Positions 11,838-20,137 of a DNA stretch of 64,000 nucleotides are shown in pieces. The stretch spans positions 29,836,296-29,900,295 of the forward strand of contig OU744723.1 in NCBI GenBank assembly GCA_916613615.1. Reading direction: 5' to 3'. Made by a program: the position numbers and the translations under genes. Numbering within the stretch: position 1 is the stretch's first letter; the number at the start of each line of letters is the position of its first letter. Below the pieces are notes generated by a model that was not told the DNA's origin, searched no databases, and saw only the letters and a program-made list of their open reading frames with translations. The stretch is from Steromphala cineraria (lineage: Eukaryota; Mollusca; Gastropoda; Trochida; Trochidae).

Positions 11838-11941
11838 TCAAGACTTGAAGAAGTTGTTAGTCTTGTACTGCTGGGTAGATGCCTCGTCCAGTCTCACCTC
11901 TGCCTCACCTATGTCCTTCTGTATAGCACACACCAGCTCAT
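11838..11941 (-). CDS. RFK: Riboflavin kinase, terminal coding exon
   Basis: The minus strand has an acceptor TTATTGCAG, then 104 coding bases ending at TGA (11840-11838). Translation reads ELVCAIQKDIGEAEVRLDEA, then STQQYKTNNFFKS and stop. It matches the C-terminal helix of animal riboflavin kinase (human SLISAIQGDIEEAKKRLELP...NFF). The exon begins in phase 1. The last G of the preceding exon (12328) and the first AT here form the Asp codon, so the junction is exact. Riboflavin kinase makes FMN from riboflavin and ATP in the cytosol. This part packs on the barrel and is not catalytic. Confidence 0.93.
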
Positions 11942-12144
11942 CTGCAATAACATCAAACTACATCATTTCCTTTTTTTCATTTCATCCATTCCAATCCCCG
12001 AAGCATGTTGTTTTACATAAATCTCAATCGTAATTTCTTGACAAACGACCTTCCTTATAAACTTTTTGCTCATGGTTATCTTTTTCATTGTTATTTTAGA
12101 ATTTCATTTAAACTATTTAAATATTTCAAACAACTGATTCTTGA

Positions 12145-12311
12145 GAAAAATATGAAATCATGTTATAAGAGTATGACCCTTATGAGTGGCCACAGGGCCA
12201 CCAAAGCTATAAATTATAATCCTCACTGGTCAAGGGGTCTGTACACAAGGTTTTAGCTTTTGTTTCGGGAGGAAGAAGATGAAAATAGGATTTCAGGGCA
12301 TGGCCCTTTTA
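12145..12311. repeat. Single diverged 145-bp unit in an RFK intron
   Basis: GGCCACAGGGCCACCAAAGC and CCTCACTGGTCAAGG correspond to one unit of the tandem-repeat element. It ends close to the donor site of the exon at 12328. No element ends are present. Confidence 0.65.
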
Positions 12312-12327
12312 TGTGAAAAGAACTCAC

Positions 12328-12430
12328 CTAGAGATTTGAATGTTGACATTGGACGGATATAACCAAGCATCACTATTTTCAGCTTGGACCCATAAAAATC
12401 CTCTTCAAATTTATGCATTATGTGGGTTTC
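12328..12430 (-). CDS. RFK: Riboflavin kinase, internal exon with the catalytic Glu
   Basis: The minus-strand acceptor CATTTGCAG is followed by 103 coding bases and the donor GTGAGT. Translation begins ETHIMHKFEEDFYGSKLKIV and goes on MLGYIRPMSTFKSL. This matches the human METHIMHTFKEDFYG...GYLRPEKNF segment. The first residue corresponds to the Glu that acts as catalytic base in human RFK (Glu86 in the usual numbering), a point from established knowledge. Phase 0 at the start joins the Met that ends the exon at 16908. Phase 1 at the end joins 11941. The upstream intron is 4.5 kb and full of transposons. Confidence 0.94.
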
Positions 12431-12557
12431 CTGCAAATGAAATGGAGAAAGGATGAAGAAAGGATGTTCCATTTAAATGGAAACTACCAAAAGGCACATG
12501 TACATACTGGTCTAATCGTTTTTGAGTTTTCTTAATTCTGAAGTTAACCACCAAAAA
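12431..12557. other. RFK intron, unique part
   Basis: Short intronic stretch between the splice acceptor at 12431 and the tandem-repeat element that starts at 12558. Nothing else is recognisable. Confidence 0.5.
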
Positions 12558-14519
12558 TTTAAAAAAGAGCCATTGGTTCTGTAGCTCATCAGGCTTCATA
12601 TTCAGTTATGCTGTAGAGTGTGGCCAATGTGGTTCCCCCTTTGTAAGGGCCACAGGATCACCAATCCTAAAATTAGGTATATATAGGCGATAAGTTGCAA
12701 TTTTCTAAGCCTTATACTTCTGGAGAAGAAGATGAAAATAGGTTTTAAGGGTGTGACCCTTGTGGTCCTTATAAGGGGGTCTGTAGGCAAGGCTTCAGCT
12801 TTCTAGGCCTTAAGTTTCTGAAGAAAAAGATGAAAATAGGTTTAAAGGATGTGGCCCTTATTAGAAGCCACAGTGCTACCAGAGCTATATTCATAATCCT
12901 AACTACTCACGGAATGATTCGAATTTGTACATAAGGTTTCAGATTTCTAGGATTTATGCTTCTGGAGAACAAGATAAAAATAGGTTTTAAAGAGACACTC
13001 CACGTCGTGAGTTAACAATGCTTTATAAAAATTACAGAAAAATCAACAAACATACGAAGAGCCTGTACAATTTTTTTGAAAATGTTCCGATCATGAGTTT
13101 TGATGATACAGGCCAAAATCTTGAAACAAATTGTCATGTCTAAAAATAGATCAGATCGAGAGGGTAATGCATTGTGGGATCGTGGTGTGTTTATACGAAG
13201 GCTCTACTGCCGTTAACAGTCAATCAAACTCTTGAGTGTCGCAAGATGCCGGCACAGAGAAAATGGAACAACATAAACAGATTATTAATTTGATATAAAT
13301 TCATTATATCATTGTGATTAATGTAGTATCAAAGTTATCATATCATCGTGGCAAAACCATTCAAGTTTTAGTGCCTAAGTTATATCGTAATGACTAACAA
13401 ATGAATATGTAAGTCTATGTAAGAGTTTATATACCTAACACATCAAAGTTATGGTGTTCCTAGTATTAGCTCAACGAATCAACTTTTAACAACGAAAGAA
13501 TCCTTGTTCTCTGATATAATAATCATTCTTCTCGATTTTAGGATAAATTATATGTCCGTGTTCTGTTTTATGCTCATAAACTGGAACACTGGTCTGTGAT
13601 GTGATAAAAAGGATTCATGTTATTCAAATTCGGGGTTTGCTAGTTTGTCTTAAAAAACAACAATTGTGCTTTCTCTTGTCGTATATCCTTTTCCCTACAG
13701 ATCAAAGGTTTGAATAGCGAAAAGGTTTAGAAAACTAAACTAAAAAGACAGTAAATTGTCAAAACAAGTTAATTATCATTGTAGATAGTTATTAAATCAG
13801 TGTTAAACAATAACAAGAAGCTTCATCTGATTTAATGTTCTGAATTTATCAAGCGGCTGATTAAGTTTCTTTTCCTATGAAATGTTCTATGTTTATAAAG
13901 CTAAAAGTTTCTGCTGTTTAATGATCAATTAGAAAGGTTGGCTTTCTCGAGGGCTATTGTTCGTAAATTATCCATATGCAGATCATATGGCAGTCATGGT
14001 TTGTTCATGATTCGTGTGATCTTTTGTTTATTTGAAAAAGTTTATTTACGATATAAAAGTATGAATCGTATCAAATATGTCCATAGAATTTAATAACTAG
14101 ATTTTTAAATTTAGTGACTGTCAAGACGCTTACTTATTTGAAATTCCCCAATTTGTTTTCGAATTTTTCGGATCATACTCGCTAGGACAAAAGCTTATAT
14201 GAGGCTCTGAAAATTGGAAACGTATTGTTTCAATAAATATAGGGTGCTTGGTTTTTACTTTAATTTGTGATTATTTGTAACTGAAAAAAGTGTTAGATCT
14301 AATGTTTTTATGTTTATTTCCTGTTGTACGATTCGTTGTCAGAAATAAATGCATTACCAGCTATTTACGTATCTGTCACATATATTAGTTTTGCAAATAT
14401 CATAATGAATATGGATAAGAATAATAAAAATACTAAGTTCGGTGGTTTGCGGTGATTATTCTTTTGCAATTTCAATAATGGAAGGCTTAAAATAAACTAG
14501 ATTAGCGTTTGCGGGATAC

Positions 14520-15790
14520 CGCAAAAGCAGAGCAGCCCCGGAACTTTGGGTTTCGCCTTACCCTGTTCCGCCTTTTACAGGCCTCACCAAATTGGGAATT
14601 TTCTCGTGACCTTGACCTTTGACACTCAAGGTCACACAATCAATGAACACATTTCATTGAGTATAACATTATTGTAATGAAATAAAGTGTTAAAAATTAA
14701 ATTAATACATTTTCTCCATATATGTTGACCTTGCTGTGACCTTGACCTTCGACAGTTAGTACCCAAAACTTTTTGAAAATGTTGTACTTCTCAAGAGTTC
14801 ATATATACAAAATCTAAACTTCATAGTACAAAAACTTTTCAAGTTATTGTGTTTACAAGGAATTGCAATAACTCATATCTCATGACCTTGACCTTTGACC
14901 TTCAAGGTCACACAATAATTGAACACTTTTTATTGATAATAACAATCATGTATTGATTAAAAGTGATCAAAGTTAAAATTAAGCATTTTCGCTAAACCAT
15001 GCTTAAGTCATGACCTTGCTGTGACCTTGACCTTTGACAATTTGTAGCCGAAACCTTTTCAAAATTTTTTACTTTTCCAAGGATGATATATACCAAGTTA
15101 GAGCTTCATAGCACAAAAACTTTTCAAGTTACCGTGTCTACAAAGAATTTTGTGGTGATTTTATAACTCGTGACCTTGACCTTTGAACTTGAAAGTGAAC
15201 ATGTCATAATGATTCCCTGGAAGTATTAACATTTAGACATGTTCATGAGTTCTGAAAAGCTAAATGGGATAAAGTTATACCCCAATTTAGTGCATTTTGT
15301 AATAACTCATATCTCATGACCTTGACCTTTGACCTTCAAGGTCACACAATCATTGAACACTTTTTATTGAGTATAACAATCATGTATTGATTAAAAGTGT
15401 TCATAGTTAAAATAAAGCATTTTCGCTAAAACATGCTTACGTCATGACCTTGCTGTGACCTTGACCTTTGACGGATTGTAGCCAAAACCTTTTCAAAATT
15501 CTTTACTTTTCCAAGGATGATATATACCAAGTAAGAGCTTCATAGCACAAAAACTTTTCAAGTTATCGCGTTTACAAGGAATTCTTAGAGTGAATACATA
15601 GCTCGTGACCTTGATCTTTGACCTTGAAAGTGAACGTGTCAAAATCGTTCCCCCGAGGTATGAGTAGTAAGGTATGAATAAGAGTTCTGGAAAGCTTAGT
15701 GGAAAAAAGTAATAGCTAGTAGTACGAGTGCGGCGGCGATGGAAACTTCACAAAAACTGATAGCAGCCCCGTCCTTAGACGGGGCTGCTA
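14520..15790. repeat. 434-bp tandem repeat rich in TGACCTTGA motifs
   Basis: AACTCATATCTCATGACC occurs at 14870 and again at 15304, so the unit is 434 bp. A partial unit precedes (about 14600-14869), and the last unit runs to about 15715. Each unit has clusters of TGACCTTGACCTTTGACC; I count eight clusters near 14607, 14725, 14883, 15012, 15171, 15315, 15445 and 15604. The block begins after AGCAGCCCCGG (14533) and ends in the hairpin at 15762-15789, so it may be a separate element nested in the TTAA transposon. Confidence 0.8.
15762..15789. repeat. Perfect hairpin, 12-bp stem
   Basis: AGCAGCCCCGTC, loop CTTA, GACGGGGCTGCT. AGCAGCCCC also starts the block at 14533. A GC-rich hairpin close to the 3' end is a feature of Helitron/Helentron-type elements, but no CTRR end can be assigned. 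Confidence 0.75.
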
Positions 15791-15923
15791 AAAAAATCAT
15801 TCCATAGACAAGGAAATTTCCTGCCACATCAAAAGATGTTTGCAGATAAGACTTCAGTTTTAAAATTCTTAGGAACACAATTCTAATGAATTATTTAAAA
15901 CCAACGATTACCTATTCTATATA

Positions 15924-16027
15924 ATGGAGAATGCATGAGGAACAGTGGATTCTTTAAAGTAATCAACTCGCCCCTTCGGGGCTCGTTGATTATTTTAAAG
16001 AATCCACTGCTCCTCATGCATTCTCCA
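15924..16027. repeat. Foldback hairpin, 43-bp arms
   Basis: The left arm 15924-15966 (TGGAGAATGCATGAGGAACA at its start) pairs with the right arm 15985-16027 with two mismatches. The 18-base centre holds a small GCCCC/GGGGC stem. This is the size of a miniature foldback element; no target duplication could be assigned. Confidence 0.85.
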
Positions 16028-16041
16028 TCTTAATCCATGTA

Positions 16042-16255
16042 TGACGTCACGAAATTATAATTACCTAGCAGTTAATTATTTTCTTATATATATCATACAT
16101 TACTTGGCGCTCGATGTTAAATTAGCGCACTTTTCGGTGCCCACTCATTGGAGATCGGACATGACGCTACCGCCTTATCAAATGGATTCTTCCATGCACA
16201 TGCGCCTCGAGAATTGCTTGCAGAACCCAATCAGTTTGATACCACGTGTATAAAA
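16042..16255 (+). promoter_or_regulatory. RNA polymerase II promoter-like region
   Basis: On the plus strand there is a CRE (TGACGTCA, 16042-16049), a CCAAT box (16228-16232), an E-box CACGTG (about 16243-16248) overlapping the next element, and TATAAAA (16249-16255). The order and the distance of 44 bp from TATAAAA to the ATG at 16299 suit a core promoter for the exon that follows. The assignment is from motifs only. Confidence 0.5.
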
Positions 16256-16298
16256 ACTTGATCATTTCATTTCAACTGTGATAACGGCTGGGTTGAAA

Positions 16299-16392
16299 AT
16301 GACGGCAATGGACTCAGACGATATTGCATACACACAATCTACTTTCCGCGAGGAAACCAGCGGAGAGGAAGACAACCTGATACCACTAAAGG
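16299..16392 (+). CDS. Possible first coding exon carried by the TTAA transposon
   Basis: An ATG at 16299 opens 31 codons (MTAMDSDDIAYTQSTFREET, then SGEEDNLIPLK) ending at a strong donor, GG|GTAAGT (16393). It follows a CCAAT/TATA promoter. The peptide is acidic and not recognised. It reads outward: the donor is only 79 bp from the right end of the element, so a transcript would splice into flanking DNA, antisense to RFK. It could be a captured host exon or the start of a lost transposase gene. Chance cannot be excluded. Confidence 0.4.
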
Positions 16393-16907
16393 GTAAGTGA
16401 AAACAGTTTATGATTTTGTGTTTATTTATCCATTTTTCTCATATACGAACACTAACTCGCGGAGTGTCACTTTAAGGGTGTCCCCTGTGGAGCCCACCAA
16501 AGCTAAAAATTTTCAATCCTCACTAGTCAAGGAGTATGTACACAAAGTTTCAGCTTTCTTGGCATTATGCTTCTGGAGAAGAAGATGAAAATAGATTTTA
16601 AGGGCATGGCCCCTCAACTTTCCGTGAAATGCATTTCAGCCTTTCAAAAACATTGAAATAAACATATTGTCTGAAAATTGTTCCTTGGACTACCAGTTAA
16701 AACATTCTATTAGTCTAGCATAATTTCTATCAGTCATTTGCCATCGAATTTCAAACCCTGCTTTATATTAGTGTACCGTTATATAGATAACGTTTGTATG
16801 TTTAGCACTGTTGCAAGATTGAAATCGTACTGCGTTAGATCAACTTATGCCTTGGTTACAAACTTGACTTACAAACGCTAGCTTCAAGTAAGTATTGTCC
16901 AAGTTAC

Positions 16908-17059
16908 CATGGTTTTCTTGGTGTTCTTGTAGTAGGGGTTCCAGCCAACACTCATGCACATCTTGTGCACATCCCCGCCATCTACGTTGGCCCAGCCGTA
17001 GTACACCCCGGTAGCTAGCTCCTCAGGCAGCTGCTCGATCACACTCTCCGGGAAGTTAG
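16908..17059 (-). CDS. RFK: Riboflavin kinase, internal exon with the central barrel
   Basis: The minus-strand acceptor GTGTTTCAG is followed by 152 coding bases, and the exon ends ACCATG|GTAACT. Translation is NFPESVIEQLPEELATGVYY, then GWANVDGGDVHKM and SVGWNPYYKNTKK, 50 codons after a split Ala codon. The match to human riboflavin kinase (NFPEQVVDNL..STGIYYGWA..GDVHKMVVSIGWNPYYKNTKK) is unmistakable. The exon begins inside the PTAN motif that binds ATP and Mg; the PT half is in the missing upstream exon. Phase 1 at the start and phase 0 at the end agree with the neighbouring exons. The upstream exon (start to GIPT) was not found. Confidence 0.96.
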
Positions 17060-17176
17060 CTGAAACACACCGAGTGAGATAGAGCTATTTATTACATGAT
17101 CAGCGATGAAATACTGGGTTTTATCAGTGAAATAAACTGTCTATCAGGCAACAGTGACAATATATGATATTTACAC
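17060..17176. other. RFK intron, unique part
   Basis: Intronic sequence between the RFK acceptor (17060) and the MITE that begins at 17186. Nothing else is seen. Confidence 0.5.
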
Positions 17177-17185
17177 TGTGACCAG

Positions 17186-17768
17186 CATTCTCTCCCCACA
17201 GAGGCAACTCAGTTATACCTGAATTAGCCTCTGTTCTATTACGGCTAATACACGGGACAGAAAAGTAGAAATCTGATTGGAGGCAATCGAAGTTAGTTGT
17301 GCAATCGCAAAAGCTCGGCTACTCCCGGCTATTCCCGGTGATTCGGCATTCAGGGGAGATAACTCTTCCTTCTACAAAACATCGCTATTTTACCTTCTCA
17401 TTAGTTTTTATTTGGTAAATTATTAAAATAAAATTTATCATAAAACAAAGAACAATTTACACAATTATAAAACAGTATGTTTCTAATGAAAAACCCTATC
17501 CATATCTGATTTTTAAATATTTTCCCTCTCACACTGTTAATGAAAAATAAACCTAAAGGCATGATGCTTTCGAAAGTCACTGTACGACCGTTGAGAATTC
17601 CCAAAGTCGTTGATATCCAAAAGGTGTTTTCATTGGCTGCAGATAAGGGAGCTATCTCAAGTTACGACTTTTTGCCGCTAGGGCAATCTGCCGGAACCCC
17701 AGGATCTTGGCGTAATAGAACAGAGGCTAATTCAGGTATAACTGAGTTGCCTTTGTGGGGAGAGAATG
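17186..17768. mobile_element. MITE 2 with ~58-bp TIRs and a 9-bp target-site duplication
   Basis: CATTCTCTCCCCACAGAGGC at the left is mirrored at the right with one mismatch in about 58 bp. TGTGACCAG flanks both ends (17177-17185, 17769-17777). It has the same ends as the element at 1974-2306 but a longer, different inside, with no transposase. It lies in the RFK upstream intron, 127 bp from the splice acceptor. The 9-bp duplication suggests a Mutator-like source. Confidence 0.9.
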
Positions 17769-17770
17769 TG

Positions 17771-17805
17771 TGACCAGTGACGATATCTGATATCGTCACT
17801 GGTCA
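17771..17805. repeat. 35-bp palindrome at the MITE 2 insertion site
   Basis: TGACCAGTGACGATATC, one central T, then the exact reverse complement. The right-hand copy of the target duplication overlaps its left arm. Confidence 0.85.
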
Positions 17806-17909
17806 TGTGCCGGCACTACTTTCAGCCATGTGAACAAAAGAGAGTAACTTTCCAGGTTTAAAGTTATTTTAATTGCATATTTCATTAAAAAATCATATCA
17901 ATAAATAGA

Positions 17910-18016
17910 ATACTTAATGTAGTTTTCCAAATACCAGGTTTATTTCATCTCGTGACATGGGTAAAGTTGATATTTCGATGAAATAAACCTGGTATTTGGA
18001 AAACAACATTAAGTAT
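17910..18016. repeat. Foldback hairpin, 40-bp arms
   Basis: The left arm 17910-17949 (TTTTCCAAATACCAGGTTTA inside it) pairs with 17977-18016 with one mismatch around a 27-base loop. The motif CCAAATACCAGGTTT is also seen near 7595. It is probably a miniature foldback element. Confidence 0.85.
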
Positions 18017-18208
18017 CCTCTATAGCTTAAGGATGAAACAAGTTGAACTGTTGTATCTTGCTTCACTCCTTCATTAACCCTCTCCATCCTACCTTGGACA
18101 TCACTTTCAGGTTCTGTAAAAATTGTTGTATTGTATAAATTGGATATCCAGATTTTTAAAGATTTGCTCCGGAATCAAAATTCTATGTTACGTTTAAATG
18201 GAAACGAC

Positions 18209-18287
18209 TAAAAATAGAGCCATTGGCTCTGTAGCTCATCAGGCGTCATATTAAGTTTGCTTTATACAGGCCAGATGAGCTAAAAAT
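18209..18287. repeat. 79-bp internal-deletion copy of the tandem-repeat element
   Basis: It has the complete left end (AAAAATAGAGCCATTGGCTC) and right end (CCAGATGAGCTAAAAAT) with no 145-bp units between them. It defines the element ends. Confidence 0.8.
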
Positions 18288-18480
18288 GAAACTTATGTTA
18301 CCTATTGCAAGAAAACCTATAACAAAATTACAAAACAAATGTAACGATTTCGGAATAAATTTCCTTACCCAAATGATTTATTATTATTCAACACTTTCAA
18401 GATTGCCAATATCAGACAGTGAAAAAAGTCCACACTAAAACATCCAAGGAGAAATAAATTTGCCATAGACTGTCATCTAA

Positions 18481-19543
18481 TGGAGAAAAATAGGTTTTTA
18501 AGATTGTGAACCCTGTGACCCTATTTGGGGTCATGGGGTCATGAAACCTACAGTTTAGAATCCCAATTGGCCAAGGAGTCTACATGCAGTCTTTCAGCTC
18601 AATAGACCTTTAGGAGCTAAAGATGATGATGAAAAGAAGTTTTTAAGGTTGTGACCCCTGTGACCCTACGTATTTGCGGTCATGGGGTCACGAAATCTAC
18701 AATTTAGAATCCCGATTGGCCAAGGAGTCTGCACACATCAATATTAACTATCTACTCCTTTTGGAACTGGAGAAGAAGATGAGAATTGTTTTTTAAGGTT
18801 GTGACCCCTGTGACCCTATTTGGGGTCATGGGGTCACGAAATCTACAATTAAGAATCCCCATTGGCCAAGGAGTCTGCACATATCATTTTTAACTCTCTA
18901 GTCCTTTAAGAACTGGAGAAGAAGATGAAAATAGGTTTTTAAGGTTGTGACCCCTGTGACCCTATTTGGGGTCACAGGGTCAACAAAGTTAAAAAGTAGA
19001 ATCCCCATTGTCCAAGTAGTCTGCACATATCATTTTTACCTATCTACTCCTTTTGGAACTGGAGAAGAAGATGAAAATAGGTTTTGAAGGTTGTAACCCC
19101 TGTGACCCTATTTGGGGTCATGGGGTCACGAAATCTACAATTAAGAATCCCCATTCATGGTTCTGGAGAAGAAGATGAAAATAGGTTTTTAGGGCGTGGC
19201 CCTTATTTGGGGTCACAGGGCTACCGAAGCTACAATTTATAATCCTCACTAGCCAAGGAGTCTGTACACAAAGTTTCAGCTTTCTAGGCCTTATGGTTCT
19301 GGAGAAGAAGATGAAAATAGGTTTTTAGTGTGTGGCCCCTGTGGTCCTTATTAGGGGTCACAGGGCCACCAAATATACAATTTATAATCCTCACTAGCCA
19401 AGGAGTCTGTACACAAAGAATCAGCTTTTTAGTCCTTATGGTTCTGGAGAAGAAGTCGAAATTCCACAAAGTTTACGGACGGATGACTGACACCATGCCA
19501 TGCCATAAGCCCATTGGGCCTTACAGGCTAGATGAGCTAAAAA
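18481..19543. repeat. Tandem-repeat element, copy 4, two unit subfamilies
   Basis: 18481-19155 holds units of a diverged type (GGTTGTGACCCCTGTGACCC, TTTGGGGTCATGGGGTCACG, GGCCAAGGAGTCTGCACA). From about 19156 units switch abruptly to the common type and end in CACCATGCCATGCCATAAGC and a GATGAGCTAAAAA right end. The junction falls inside a unit, as expected from unequal exchange. Confidence 0.82.
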
Positions 19544-19580
19544 GATCAATATTTTAAATTTTTTGGATTGAAATTAAACA

Positions 19581-19835
19581 GGGACGTAGCTCAGTGGTAG
19601 AGTGTCTGCTTGGCACCCAGAAGACCAGGTTTCGATTCCCGGTTTCGTCATACCAAAAGATGTTAAAAGATGGGAGTTGATGCTGTCTTGCTTGACATTC
19701 AGCATTGTAAAGGCAGGACAATGTATTAACTGGCGCTGCACTGTGGCTGCTGCCAGTGCCGGGTGCCATGGGCACACAACAAATTTACGATATACTTGTA
19801 CTGAGGACAATAAGGTGTTATTATCATTGATGAAA
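19581..19835 (+). mobile_element. tRNA-headed SINE
   Basis: The head GGGACGTAGCTCAGTGGTAG carries an A box. The B box GGTTTCGATTCC is at 19628-19639, and the anticodon-like loop contains GGC, so an alanine-type tRNA origin is possible. A conserved-looking core follows (GATGCTGTCTTGCTTGACAT, CAGCATTGTAAAGG), then GTGCCGGGTGCCATG, and it ends in GTGTTATTATCATTG. The acceptor stem does not pair well, so this is not a working tRNA gene. The core may belong to a known invertebrate SINE superfamily; this was not checked. Confidence 0.72.
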
Positions 19836-19889
19836 GAAATTGGTTCAAAACAAGTTTGAAATAAAAAATACTTTGCGGGGGACATAATG

Positions 19890-20049
19890 TGTTACGTGAC
19901 GTACACTGACCTCTATGCTTACCCCCTAGCAGCAGAAGTTCAGATCAACTAAGTTAATAGAGTAACCTCCCCTAGCCATGTGCTTTTAGTCTGTACCTTC
20001 TGGTAATAAAACCTATGAAGCGGACCTGAGTTTTTGTTGTCACGAAAAA
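19890..20049 (+). repeat. 5' LTR of element A
   Basis: It begins TGTTACGTGACGTACACTG. The 3' LTR ends in CA; the last bases here are AAAAA. AATAAA occurs near 20006 in the segment that the 3' LTR lacks. 160 bp long, short for this group. Confidence 0.85.
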
Positions 20050-20067
20050 TGGTGGCAGTGGTGCGCG
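20050..20067 (+). other. Primer-binding site of element A
   Basis: TGGTGGCAGTGGTGCGCG begins directly after the LTR, as a tRNA 3' CCA-complementary primer site should. The matching tRNA is not identified. Confidence 0.6.
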
Positions 20068-20137
20068 AATTATTTTCACGGTAACGTGCTGATTAATTTT
20101 TTCGATCTGACGATTGCTAACATAAACTTTGATAATT

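Larger units (their letters stand above)
12991..16471. mobile_element. TTAA-flanked DNA transposon 1, non-autonomous
   Basis: TTAA stands on both sides (12987-12990 and 16472-16475), and the host repeat unit reads through when the insert is removed. The ends are inverted: left AGAGACACTCCACG, right (reverse complement) AGTGACACTCCGCG, with a further shared GAGTTA. TTAA duplications are known for piggyBac and Kolobok elements; the AG ends fit Kolobok better, but this is inference. No transposase frame was found. It contains a 434-bp tandem repeat (14520-15715), a foldback hairpin, and a promoter with a first exon reading towards the right end. 13000-14500 is AT-rich with no gene. Confidence 0.78.
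12558..16622. repeat. Tandem-repeat element, copy 3, split by a 3.5-kb transposon
   Basis: The left part 12558-12990 carries the usual start (AGAGCCATTGGTTCTGTAGC) and about three units. It stops in the middle of a unit at GGTTTTAA. The same unit resumes at 16472 with TTAAGGGTGTCCCCTGTGG and runs to about 16622 without the usual right end. The interruption is the TTAA element at 12991-16471. The whole lies in an RFK intron. Confidence 0.78.

Noticed and set aside
14533..15789. A firm Helitron/Helentron call for the 434-bp repeat block
   Set aside because: A 3' hairpin and internal tandem repeats fit, but no 5' TC, CTRR end or Rep/helicase sequence was found. Left as a possibility only.
15696..15878. 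A 60-codon minus frame over the GC hairpin
   Set aside because: It covers a palindrome and repeat end; open by chance.
17540..17773. A 77-codon frame in MITE 2
   Set aside because: It runs through the TIR of a non-autonomous element and resembles no transposase.
19581..19651. A tRNA gene (A and B boxes, GGC loop)
   Set aside because: The acceptor stem does not pair and a SINE core and tail follow. Called as a SINE head.
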